NCBI GenBank assembly: GCA_014871605.1
Contig: WGSQ01000095.1
Coordinates: 1-7,035 of the forward strand
Length of the DNA stretch: 7,035 bases
Origin: Collinsella sp.
GTDB taxonomy: Bacteria; Actinomycetota; Coriobacteriia; Coriobacteriales; Coriobacteriaceae
Direction of reading: 5' to 3'
The position numbers and the translations under genes are program-made. The notes beneath the pieces are model-generated. The model had not been told where the DNA came from. It did no database searches and worked only from the letters and a program-made list of their open reading frames with translations. Numbering within the stretch: position 1 is the first letter of the stretch; each line of letters begins with the position of its first letter. Of this stretch, positions 1 through 5,335 are shown in pieces.

Positions 1-363
1 AAGGCCGGTATCGCCAGCGACGCCGACGCCGTGATGAACGCCTTCCTGGCCCGCGAGGCCGAGGGCACCACGGGCATGATGGAGGGCTTCGCCATCCCGC
101 ATGCCAAGTCCGACGCCATTACCGAGGCTGCCGTCATCGTCGTCAAGGACGAGTCCGGCGTGACCGGTTGGGACACCATGGACGGCGCTCCCGTCAACGT
201 GGCTATCGCCCTGCTCATCCCCGGTGCCCAGGCCGGCACCACGCACCTCAAGATCCTGTCCAAGGTTGCCGAGGCGCTCATGGACGAGGACTTCCGTGCC
301 ACCGTCAAGGGTTCCACCGACGCCGCCAAGATCGCCAAGACGATCAACGCCCGCCTGGTCTAA
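1..363 (+). CDS. PTS EIIA component, fructose/mannitol type (5' end outside window)
   Basis: The reading frame is open from base 1, so the start lies upstream; 120 codons of the C-terminal part are visible, against roughly 145-150 residues for a complete EIIA type-2 domain. The protein accepts phosphate from phospho-HPr on a histidine and hands it to the EIIB domain of a sugar permease on the inner face of the membrane. The signature is clear: TTGMMEGFAIPHAKSD, where the His of the IPH motif (bases 100-102) should be the phosphorylated residue, and a second conserved His in HLKILSKV (bases 244-246) sits 48 residues later, as in the mannitol/fructose family. It ends with TAA at 361-363 and a terminator follows. 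It could be a free EIIA or the last domain of a multidomain permease; the missing upstream sequence decides. HPr and EI lie downstream, in a separate transcription unit. Sugar specificity cannot be read from this fragment. Confidence 0.9.
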   Translation, partial: KAGIASDADAVMNAFLAREAEGTTGMMEGFAIPHAKSDAITEAAVIVVKDESGVTGWDTMDGAPVNVAIALLIPGAQAGTTHLKILSKVAEALMDEDFRATVKGSTDAAKIAKTINARLV

Positions 364-399
364 TCCCGCAACACGCGAATACCATCGCCCCCTGTATAT

Positions 400-434
400 A
401 AGGCGGAGTCCCTCTCCAGGGCCTCCGCCTTTTT
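400..434 (+). terminator. Intrinsic terminator after the EIIA gene
   Basis: GGCGGAG (402-408) pairs with CTCCGCC (423-429). Inside, CCCT (410-413) pairs with AGGG (418-421) around the loop CTCC, with one T/C mismatch between the two stem parts. TTTTT follows at 430-434, and AA at 400-401 can extend the stem into the T run. It starts 37 bases after the EIIA stop codon, so it most likely ends the EIIA transcript and isolates the ptsH unit. Confidence 0.88.
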
Positions 435-446
435 CTACCCCTCCCA

Positions 447-517
447 TAAGTTGCGGTGAAATAGGGACTGTTTAAACGATTCAACCCCAAATTCAGTCCC
501 TATTTCACCGCAACTTA
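447..517. repeat. Palindromic element A: 24-bp perfect inverted repeat, 23-base loop
   Basis: The left arm (447-470, beginning TAAGTTGCGGTGAAATAG) is the exact reverse complement of the right arm (494-517). The 23-base loop contains GTTTAAAC. Neither arm ends in a T tract, and a normal terminator lies just upstream, so it does not look like the EIIA terminator. A perfect 24-bp match is far more than chance and more than a typical operator. By inference it is a dispersed palindromic repeat of the REP or MITE kind. No coding frame of note crosses it. Only one copy is in this window, so dispersal cannot be shown here. Confidence 0.85.
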
Positions 518-624
518 CAAAAGGGCATAGAGGGGGCTACCTATCGAGTCTTTGTCGCGAACAGATCATCAGCCAGATTTCCGTTTGCACGATATTGCTC
601 TGGACCGACCGAGTTTCCGCAGCC

Positions 625-770
625 TGCTCGCCCACAGGGGCCCGTGCGCGGCCTGTGAGATTTATCGCGAGTTCCGCACGAGCCGAAGAGCACTTAATGT
701 GCTCTTCGTGCGAGCAGGACTGTAGAGCAGGAAATCTCACAGGCCGCGCACGGGCCCCTGTGGGCGAGCA
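625..770. repeat. Palindromic element B: 39-bp perfect inverted repeat with nested hairpins
   Basis: The left arm (625-663, beginning TGCTCGCCCACAGGGG) is an exact reverse complement of the right arm (732-770). Each arm is itself a partial palindrome: CACAGG at 633-638 faces CCTGTG at 652-657. At the apex GAAGAGCAC (685-693) pairs perfectly with GTGCTCTTC (699-707) around TTAAT, with imperfect pairing in between, so the 146 bases could fold into one long rod. The arms are very GC-rich, while the flanks are much more AT-rich. Open frames across it on both strands read the same arm in both directions, which is an effect of the symmetry and not evidence of a gene. It lies about 45 bases upstream of the ptsH promoter. 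It is not related to elements A or C by sequence. A non-autonomous mobile or REP-like element is the best guess. Confidence 0.88.
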
Positions 771-814
771 AGCGGACGACAAGCACATCTGTCCAATAAT
801 TCGTCTGAAACATA

Positions 815-843
815 ATGAAAAACCGTTTGATGTGAGTTAATAT
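815..843 (+). promoter_or_regulatory. Predicted promoter of ptsH
   Basis: ATGAAA (815-820, four of six matches to the -35 consensus) is separated by 17 bases from TAATAT (838-843, -10). The overlapping TATAAA at 841-846 is an alternative -10. Transcription would start near 850, giving a leader of about 60 bases before the ptsH start codon. It lies downstream of palindrome B and is the best sigma-70-type match in the 364-910 gap. Confidence 0.55.
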
Positions 844-860
844 AAAGAACGTCGTGAATC

Positions 861-907
861 TGACTCCTGCCACATGCATGACAGGGGTTAAACACAAAAA
901 GGAGTCA
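861..907 (+). promoter_or_regulatory. ptsH leader that can pair with its own Shine-Dalgarno
   Basis: TGACTCCT (861-868) is the exact reverse complement of AGGAGTCA (900-907), which holds the ptsH ribosome binding site (AAAGGAG, 898-904, six bases before the ATG at 911). An alternative hairpin uses the same upstream strand: CCTGCCA (866-872) against TGACAGG (879-885), with one C/A mismatch and loop CATGCA. The two folds compete, so the site could be open or closed. This is seen in sequence; regulation is inference, and no known riboswitch is recognised. Confidence 0.45.
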
Positions 908-910
908 ATT

Positions 911-1174
911 ATGGTTTCTGAGAAGGCTACCCTCGTTAATCCTCAGGGTCTGCACATGCGTCCGGCTGGTCTGTTCGCCTCCACCATGGGCAAGTACGCC
1001 TGTGACGTGACGGTCGTCACCCCCGAGAAGGAGGTCAACGGCAAGTCCCCGATGGCCCTCATGGCTGCTGGTATCCCCTGCGGCACCGAGGTCGAGGTCA
1101 AGTGCGACGGCGCTGACGAGGCCGAGGCTCTGGCTGCCGCCATCGAGCTCATCAAGAGCGGTCTTGGCGAGTAG
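911..1174 (+). CDS. ptsH: HPr, phosphocarrier protein of the PTS
   Basis: This 87-residue protein is the normal size for HPr, the soluble carrier that takes phosphate from EI and passes it to the sugar-specific EIIA proteins. His15 is in the motif GLHMRPAG, the active-site phosphorylation motif. Ser46, in NGKSPMALMAAGI, is at the position that HPr kinase modifies in Gram-positive bacteria, although Pro follows instead of the usual Ile, so control by such a kinase is possible but unproven. The ATG at 911 was chosen because AAAGGAG lies six bases upstream and because it gives the family N-terminus and His15 numbering; in-frame GTG at 854 and ATG at 878 lack such a site and would add non-homologous residues. 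ptsI follows after 127 bases containing a terminator-like hairpin, so HPr may be made in excess over EI. Confidence 0.97.
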   Translation: MVSEKATLVNPQGLHMRPAGLFASTMGKYACDVTVVTPEKEVNGKSPMALMAAGIPCGTEVEVKCDGADEAEALAAAIELIKSGLGE

Positions 1175-1217
1175 AACTCAAACGGGTCGCATGTTGAACA
1201 ACTAAGTTCATATTTGG

Positions 1218-1255
1218 GGGCGCAGTGACCTGTTGTAAGGTAGCTGCGCTCTTTT
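1218..1255 (+). terminator. Terminator or attenuator between ptsH and ptsI
   Basis: GCGCAG (1220-1225) pairs with CTGCGC (1244-1249); G1218-C1251 and a G1219/T1250 wobble extend it, and ACCT (1228-1231) with AGGT (1238-1241) can continue the stem after a two-base mismatch. The following T-rich run TCTTTT (1250-1255) is short and interrupted, suggesting incomplete termination. A weak promoter could overlap its tail: TTGTCA (1254-1259), 17 bases, TTTATC (1277-1282). This site could set the HPr to EI ratio. Confidence 0.65.
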
Positions 1256-1301
1256 GTCATGGATATGGCAAAACGCTTTATCACATGACACGGAGAGAGG
1301 A

Positions 1302-3011
1302 ATGGGAATGTATCAGGGAGTCAACGCTTCCGAGGGCATCGGTATCGGCACCGTCATGGTCGCCGTCGATCCCGACTTGACGTTTGAGCCGCACGAGGTT
1401 GCTGATTCGGCAGCAGAGAAGGAGCGCTATCAGTCCGCTCTTTCGGTCTTCTGCGAGAAGACCCAGGCTCAGGCCGACCACATGAAGGAGACGGTGGGCG
1501 AGGCCGAGGCCGAGATCATGAGCGGACACATTGTCCTGGCTCAGGACCCGGGCATGACCGACGCCATCAACGCCGCCATTGACGGCGGTACCTGCGCCGA
1601 GCAGGCGCTCATGGACACCTCGACCATGTTCGAGAACATGTTCCTGTCCATGGACGACGAGATGTTCCGTCTGCGCGCGGCCGACATCGCCGACATCCGT
1701 ACCGGTATTCTGGCCGAGTTGCTGGGCAAGGAGGTCGTCGACCTCTCCGTCCTGCCCGAGAACACCGTCGTTGTCGTGCACGACCTCACGCCGTCCATGA
1801 CCGCCACGATCGATAAGGCCCACGTTGCCGGTATCGTCACCGAGACCGGTGGCCGCACGTCGCACTCCGCGATCATTGCGCGCGCCCTCGAGATCCCGGC
1901 TGTCCTTTCGGTTTCCAACAGCTGCACCGCTCTGCGCAACGGCATGACCGTTGTCGTCGACGGTGGCAAGGGTATCGTCGAGGCCGATCCCGACGAGGAG
2001 ACGCTCGCTGCCTACACCGCCAAGGCTGAGGCCTTCGCTGCCGAGAAGGCAGCCCTCGAGGCCTTCCGTGGCAAGCCGTCCGTGACTGCCGATGGCATCA
2101 AGAAGATCATCGCCTGCAACATCGGTAACCCCGATGACGTGCCCAACGCGCTCGATCACGACGCCGAGGCTATCGGTCTGTTCCGCTCCGAGTTCCTGTT
2201 CATGGACTCTGCTGAGCTTCCTTCCGAGGAGGAGCAGTTCAACGCCTACCGTAAGGTCGCCAGCGCGCTCAAGGGTGCTCCGGTCATCATCCGCACGCTC
2301 GATGTGGGTGGCGACAAGGAGATTCCGTATCTGCATATGGTCAAGGAAGACAACCCCTTCATGGGCTTCCGCGCCGTGCGTTACTGCTTGGCCAATCCCG
2401 ACCAGTACAAGGTCCAGCTCCGCGCTCTGCTGCGCGCTAGCGCCTTCGGTGACGTCAAGATCATGATCCCGCTCGTCACCTGCGTCGAGGAGGTCTTGGC
2501 TGTCAAGGAGCTCGTCGAGCAGTGCAAGGCCGAGCTGACCGAAGAGGGTCGCAAGTTCAACGAGAACATCGAGGTCGGCATCATGGTCGAGACGCCCGCC
2601 GCTTCGCTGCTCGCAGACCGTCTTGCCGAGGTCGCCGACTTCTTCTCCATCGGCACCAACGACCTGATCGGCTACACCATGTGCGCCGACCGTGGTAACG
2701 ACACCATCTCCAACCTGTACCAGGTTTACTATCCCGCCGTGCTCCGCTCGCTCAAAAACATTATCGAGAGCGGCGTGAAGGCCGGCATCATGGTCGGTAT
2801 GTGCGGCGAGGCCGCTGCCGATCCGCTGCTCGAGCCGCTGCTGATCAGCTGGGGCCTGGAGGAGTTCTCGATGAGCGCTCCGTCCATCCTGCGCGCCCGC
2901 AAGACCATCAGCCAGTGGACCAAGGCCGAGTGTGACGAGCTCGCCGAGAAGGCGCTCGCCTGCAACACCGCTGCCGAGGTCAAGGCACTGCTCGAGTCCG
3001 CCGCTCGCTAA
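1302..3011 (+). CDS. ptsI: Phosphoenolpyruvate-protein phosphotransferase (PTS enzyme I)
   Basis: EI autophosphorylates from PEP and passes the phosphate to HPr, the entry step for every PTS sugar. At 569 residues it has family length. It starts with the usual QGVNASEGIGIG strand. The active His (residue 188) is in GGRTSHSAIIARALEIPAV. The C-terminal PEP-binding barrel follows, with GLFRSEFLFM, RTLDVGGDKEIPYL, VGIMVETPAASLLAD, FFSIGTNDLIGYTMCADRGN and the catalytic Cys (501) in GMCGEAAAD. Two residues of that barrel signature are unusual: Gly457 replaces the near-invariant Gln of NDLxQ, and Cys461 replaces the usual Ala/Gly/Ser. GGAG at 1292-1295 suits the ATG at 1302; GAGG at 1297-1300 suits the ATG at 1308, which would give MYQGV and remove two residues. 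Both are plausible. A kinase gene follows after 74 bases with no clear promoter, so co-transcription is likely. Confidence 0.97.
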   Translation: MGMYQGVNASEGIGIGTVMVAVDPDLTFEPHEVADSAAEKERYQSALSVFCEKTQAQADHMKETVGEAEAEIMSGHIVLAQDPGMTDAINAAIDGGTCAEQALMDTSTMFENMFLSMDDEMFRLRAADIADIRTGILAELLGKEVVDLSVLPENTVVVVHDLTPSMTATIDKAHVAGIVTETGGRTSHSAIIARALEIPAVLSVSNSCTALRNGMTVVVDGGKGIVEADPDEETLAAYTAKAEAFAAEKAALEAFRGKPSVTADGIKKIIACNIGNPDDVPNALDHDAEAIGLFRSEFLFMDSAELPSEEEQFNAYRKVASALKGAPVIIRTLDVGGDKEIPYLHMVKEDNPFMGFRAVRYCLANPDQYKVQLRALLRASAFGDVKIMIPLVTCVEEVLAVKELVEQCKAELTEEGRKFNENIEVGIMVETPAASLLADRLAEVADFFSIGTNDLIGYTMCADRGNDTISNLYQVYYPAVLRSLKNIIESGVKAGIMVGMCGEAAADPLLEPLLISWGLEEFSMSAPSILRARKTISQWTKAECDELAEKALACNTAAEVKALLESAAR

Positions 3012-3028
3012 TTTGGTATCAGAGGTAA

Positions 3029-3058
3029 CCGCGTGGTTGGAATGGGCCGACCACGCGG
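3029..3058 (+). other. 12-bp intercistronic hairpin without T tract
   Basis: CCGCGTGGTTGG (3029-3040) pairs along its whole length, with one T/G wobble, with CCGACCACGCGG (3047-3058) around the loop AATGGG. It follows the ptsI stop by 17 bases. CCCTCACATA comes next rather than a T run, so it is not a standard intrinsic terminator. Likely roles, by inference, are 3'-end protection of ptsI mRNA, a processing site, or a protein-binding dyad. Confidence 0.7.
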
Positions 3059-3068
3059 CCCTCACATA

Positions 3069-3088
3069 TACAGGGGGTACTGTAAATG
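3069..3088 (+). promoter_or_regulatory. Ribosome binding site of the first kinase, inside a small hairpin
   Basis: AGGGGG (3072-3077) lies eight bases before the ATG at 3086 and fixes the start. TACAG (3069-3073) pairs with CTGTA (3080-3084), leaving GGGGTA in the loop, so part of the site is held in a weak 5-bp hairpin. Any effect on translation is inference. Confidence 0.5.
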
Positions 3089-4018
3089 TTCTACACGCTA
3101 ACCGCTAACCCGGCTGTCGACATGACGGTTTCGAGCTCTCCGCTCGAGCCCGACGAGAACGTCCGCACCGGGTCGGCCAGCTACACGGCTAACGGCAAGG
3201 GCCTCGACGTGTCCTTCGCTTTCAAGAAGATGGGTGTCGACACCGTCGCGCTCGGCTTCTTCGCCGGCTTCACGGGCAAGTTCATCGTCGAGGAGGTCAT
3301 GAACCTGGGTTGTCTCTGCCGCCCGGTCTGGACCGACGGTATCACGCGCATTAACACCTACGTCAACGATGGCCAGCACGAGTACGGCATCCTGAACCCG
3401 GGTGCTCCGATCACGCCGCAGCACCAGGAGGAGCTCTACAACATCCTGGACACCGCGGGCGATCTCGAGTGCCTGATCGTTTCCGGCTCCGTGCCTCCCA
3501 AAGCTACGCCCGACTTCCTGGCTCAGGTCATGGAGCACGCTCAGGCTCGTGGCGCCGACGTCGTCCTGGACCTGTCCTCCGACAAGCTCAAGGAGCTCGC
3601 TCACAAGAAGCCGCTGCTCATCAAGCCGAACCATCACGAGATGAAGGCCATCTTCGGCGTGCCGGTCGACACCGACGACGAGGTCCGCGTTGCCATGAAG
3701 ATGGCTCACGACGCTGGCGTTCAGAACGTGCTGCTCACCCGTGGTAGCCGCGGCGACGCTTACTTCTCCAACGGCGAGGACATCTGGTACGCCAAGCGTG
3801 AGTTCAACATTAAGCTGGTTTCTTCTGTCTGCGCCGGCGACTGCACCCTCGCTGCTTTCCTGCACAAGTGGTACAGGGATCGCGACAACGTCGAGGAGGC
3901 CATGAAGCTCGCTATGGCCACCGGCGCCAACGTTGCCGAGTCCGTCGGCATCGGCGATTTCGGTCACGTCGACGAGTACAGCAAGCGCGTTGCTGTCCGT
4001 AAGCTCGATCGTCAGTAA
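3086..4018 (+). CDS. PfkB-family phosphosugar kinase, 1-phosphofructokinase-like, diverged copy
   Basis: This 310-residue protein has the FruK/LacC arrangement: MFYTLTANPAVD at the N-terminus, NGKGLDVSF at 36-44, GFFAGFTGKFI, WTDGITRINTYV, a central VSGSVPP, LLIKPNHHEM, and the catalytic loop VCAGDC with Asp252 as expected base. Such enzymes phosphorylate fructose-1-phosphate or tagatose-6-phosphate with ATP in the cytoplasm. Two departures matter. Asp41 replaces the conserved Asn of the GKGxN motif, which contacts the sugar phosphate in this family. Cys249 replaces the first Gly of the usual GAGD; the neighbouring paralogue shares this change. Substrate or rate may therefore differ from a standard FruK. 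It lies 74 bases after ptsI, probably in the same transcript, and ends at a terminator. It and the gene at 4207 appear to be a tandem duplication, about half identical by eye and equal in length. Family membership is secure; the exact substrate is not. Confidence 0.9.
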   Translation: MFYTLTANPAVDMTVSSSPLEPDENVRTGSASYTANGKGLDVSFAFKKMGVDTVALGFFAGFTGKFIVEEVMNLGCLCRPVWTDGITRINTYVNDGQHEYGILNPGAPITPQHQEELYNILDTAGDLECLIVSGSVPPKATPDFLAQVMEHAQARGADVVLDLSSDKLKELAHKKPLLIKPNHHEMKAIFGVPVDTDDEVRVAMKMAHDAGVQNVLLTRGSRGDAYFSNGEDIWYAKREFNIKLVSSVCAGDCTLAAFLHKWYRDRDNVEEAMKLAMATGANVAESVGIGDFGHVDEYSKRVAVRKLDRQ

Positions 4019-4046
4019 TCGAACCGCGACAAATTCGTGCGCATGC

Positions 4047-4077
4047 GGCGCCCCGGTTTCGGCTGGGGCGCCTTTTT
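4047..4077 (+). terminator. Intrinsic terminator after the first kinase
   Basis: GGCGCCCC (4047-4054) pairs perfectly with GGGGCGCC (4065-4072) around a ten-base loop, and TTTTT follows at 4073-4077. It begins 29 bases after the stop codon and should end the ptsI-kinase transcript. Confidence 0.92.
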
Positions 4078-4143
4078 GTTCCGCCACGGGGGAGAGGTGT
4101 TCCGCCGTACTTCATCGCTTCCACACCGTTCACCGAGTAGTCC

Positions 4144-4172
4144 TAGCCTTTTACCGATGCGTGGAATATACT
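4144..4172 (+). promoter_or_regulatory. Predicted promoter of the second kinase
   Basis: TATACT (4167-4172, five of six matches to the -10 consensus) follows TAGCCT (4144-4149, a weak -35 match) with a 17-base spacer. The kinase ATG is 35 bases beyond the -10. The strong terminator upstream makes a separate promoter here necessary. Confidence 0.5.
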
Positions 4173-4206
4173 TTCATTAACACGTTGCTTCGTGAAAGGA
4201 ACATTC

Positions 4207-5139
4207 ATGATTTACACGCTCACTGCAAATCCCGCCATTGACTACAACATCGCCTGCGACGGTCTTGCTGCCAACACCGTCACGCGTACCCGCAACGCGG
4301 TCTACACGCCCAACGGCAAGGGCCTCAACGTCTCGTTTACGCTTGACCACTACGGCGTCGACACCACGATCCTGGGCTTTTTCGCCGGTTTCTCGGGCGA
4401 GTTTATCGTTAAGGGCGCCGAGGCCCTGGGCGTGCCCGTCAAGCCCGTGTGGACCGACGGCATTACGCGCGTCAATGTGTTCCTCAACGCCGGCCCCGAC
4501 ACCGAGTACAACATGGTCAACGCCGGTGCCGCCATCAACGAGGCCAACGAGCAGGAGATGTTTGAGCTCATCGATTCGCTCGATGACATGACCTGCCTGG
4601 TCATCAGCGGCTCGCTGCCTCCCAACACTTCCGAGGGCTTCTTGGCCGAGGTCCTGCGCCGCGTCAAGGCCAAGGGGGCCGAGTTCGTCCTCGACATCTC
4701 GAGCCATCAGCTGGCAGACCTCATTGCCATGGAGCCGCTGCTGATCAAGCCCAATGACGATGAGCTGCTCGACATCTTTGGCATTAAGGTGAGCGGTGGC
4801 GACGACGAGTCCGTCAAGGGCGCTATGGCCGAGCTGCACGCCAAGGGCGCCAAGAACGTGCTGCTGACTCTCGGTGGCGCCGGTGCGTACTTCTCCAACG
4901 GCGAGCATATCTGGTTTGCCAACCGCACCTTCGACGTCAAGCTGCTGTCGACCGTCTGCGCCGGCGATTCCTCGCTGGCCGCCTTCCTGTCCGTGTGGCA
5001 CGACGCCCCCGAGCGAGTCGAGGATGCCTTGCGTCTTTCGATGGCCACCGGCGCCAACGTGGTCGAGTGCCCCGGTCTGGGCGATTTTGCCAAGGTGGAC
5101 GAATATAAGAAGCACATCGAGGTTCGCCAGGTCTGCTAG
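4207..5139 (+). CDS. fruK: PfkB-family hexose kinase, probable 1-phosphofructokinase
   Basis: The 310-residue product is the second of two tandem paralogues. It keeps the canonical NGKGLNVSF motif (36-44) with Asn41, then GFFAGFSGEFIV, WTDGITRVNVFL, VISGSLPP, LLIKPNDDELLDIFG and the catalytic VCAGDSSLAAFL with Asp254. Cys251 stands where most relatives have Gly in GAGD. The expected reaction is fructose-1-phosphate plus ATP to fructose-1,6-bisphosphate, the step after fructose PTS import; tagatose-6-phosphate kinase is the main alternative, since LacC is close to FruK. The start was set by GAAAGGA (4194-4200), six bases before the ATG, and by alignment with the start of the upstream copy; in-frame GTG at 4192 overlaps that site. 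It has its own promoter and terminator, so it can be regulated apart from ptsI and the first kinase. Because its sugar-binding residues are conventional, it is the better candidate for FruK. Confidence 0.9.
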   Translation: MIYTLTANPAIDYNIACDGLAANTVTRTRNAVYTPNGKGLNVSFTLDHYGVDTTILGFFAGFSGEFIVKGAEALGVPVKPVWTDGITRVNVFLNAGPDTEYNMVNAGAAINEANEQEMFELIDSLDDMTCLVISGSLPPNTSEGFLAEVLRRVKAKGAEFVLDISSHQLADLIAMEPLLIKPNDDELLDIFGIKVSGGDDESVKGAMAELHAKGAKNVLLTLGGAGAYFSNGEHIWFANRTFDVKLLSTVCAGDSSLAAFLSVWHDAPERVEDALRLSMATGANVVECPGLGDFAKVDEYKKHIEVRQVC

Positions 5140-5161
5140 CCGCATCGAAAAATCGCTGCCG

Positions 5162-5198
5162 AACACCCGCTTTGGATCTCCAAGGCGGGTGTTTTTTT
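5162..5198 (+). terminator. Strong intrinsic terminator after the second kinase
   Basis: AACACCCGC (5162-5170) pairs with GCGGGTGTT (5185-5193). A T/G wobble and TTGG with CCAA continue the stem to a four-base loop ATCT, giving 14 pairs. Seven T residues (5192-5198) overlap the end. It starts 23 bases after the stop codon. Confidence 0.96.
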
Positions 5199-5279
5199 GC
5201 TCGCTGAACGTATGTGGCGTCTGCTGTCTCGTTTTATCTAATCGACGACGCGATTGCGTGTGCGCGCTTTCTCGTTTCT

Positions 5280-5288
5280 TGTTAGACT
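5280..5288 (+). promoter_or_regulatory. Possible extended -10 promoter of cca
   Basis: TGTTAGACT reads as TG, one base, then TAGACT (four of six matches to the -10 consensus), the extended -10 form that can work without a good -35. No -35 match is found at the right distance. The ATG of cca is 47 bases downstream. Confidence 0.3.
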
Positions 5289-5335
5289 TCTTGAGAACCA
5301 TCGATTAACGCTCACAAGTGCAGGAGGCCATAGGC

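Noticed and set aside
472..483. TTAAACGATTCA, close to the enterobacterial Cra/FruR operator
   Set aside because: It sits in the loop of repeat A, over 400 bases from ptsH, and Cra itself is not expected in this lineage. The similarity is most simply chance.
447..770. CRISPR array
   Set aside because: The repeats are inverted pairs, not regularly spaced direct repeats, and no cas gene is present.
815..835. Six-codon frame ATG to TGA upstream of ptsH
   Set aside because: It lies inside the predicted promoter, before the likely transcription start, and has no ribosome binding site.
537..840. Overlapping open frames on both strands across element B with near-identical peptides
   Set aside because: The shared peptide comes from reading the same 39-base arm from each side. 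There is no ribosome binding site or recognisable family, so these are not genes.
874..891. Five-codon frame in the ptsH leader as a leader peptide
   Set aside because: There is no Shine-Dalgarno before it and no run of regulatory codons.
854..910. Longer HPr starting at GTG 854 or ATG 878
   Set aside because: Both starts lack a ribosome binding site, place non-HPr residues at the N-terminus and shift the active His away from position 15. ATG 911 has AAAGGAG.
1281..3065. Long open frame on the minus strand opposite ptsI (594 codons), with similar ones opposite the kinases and cca
   Set aside because: These are GC-rich antisense shadows of strongly supported genes. Their translations show repetitive, low-complexity composition and no family motif.
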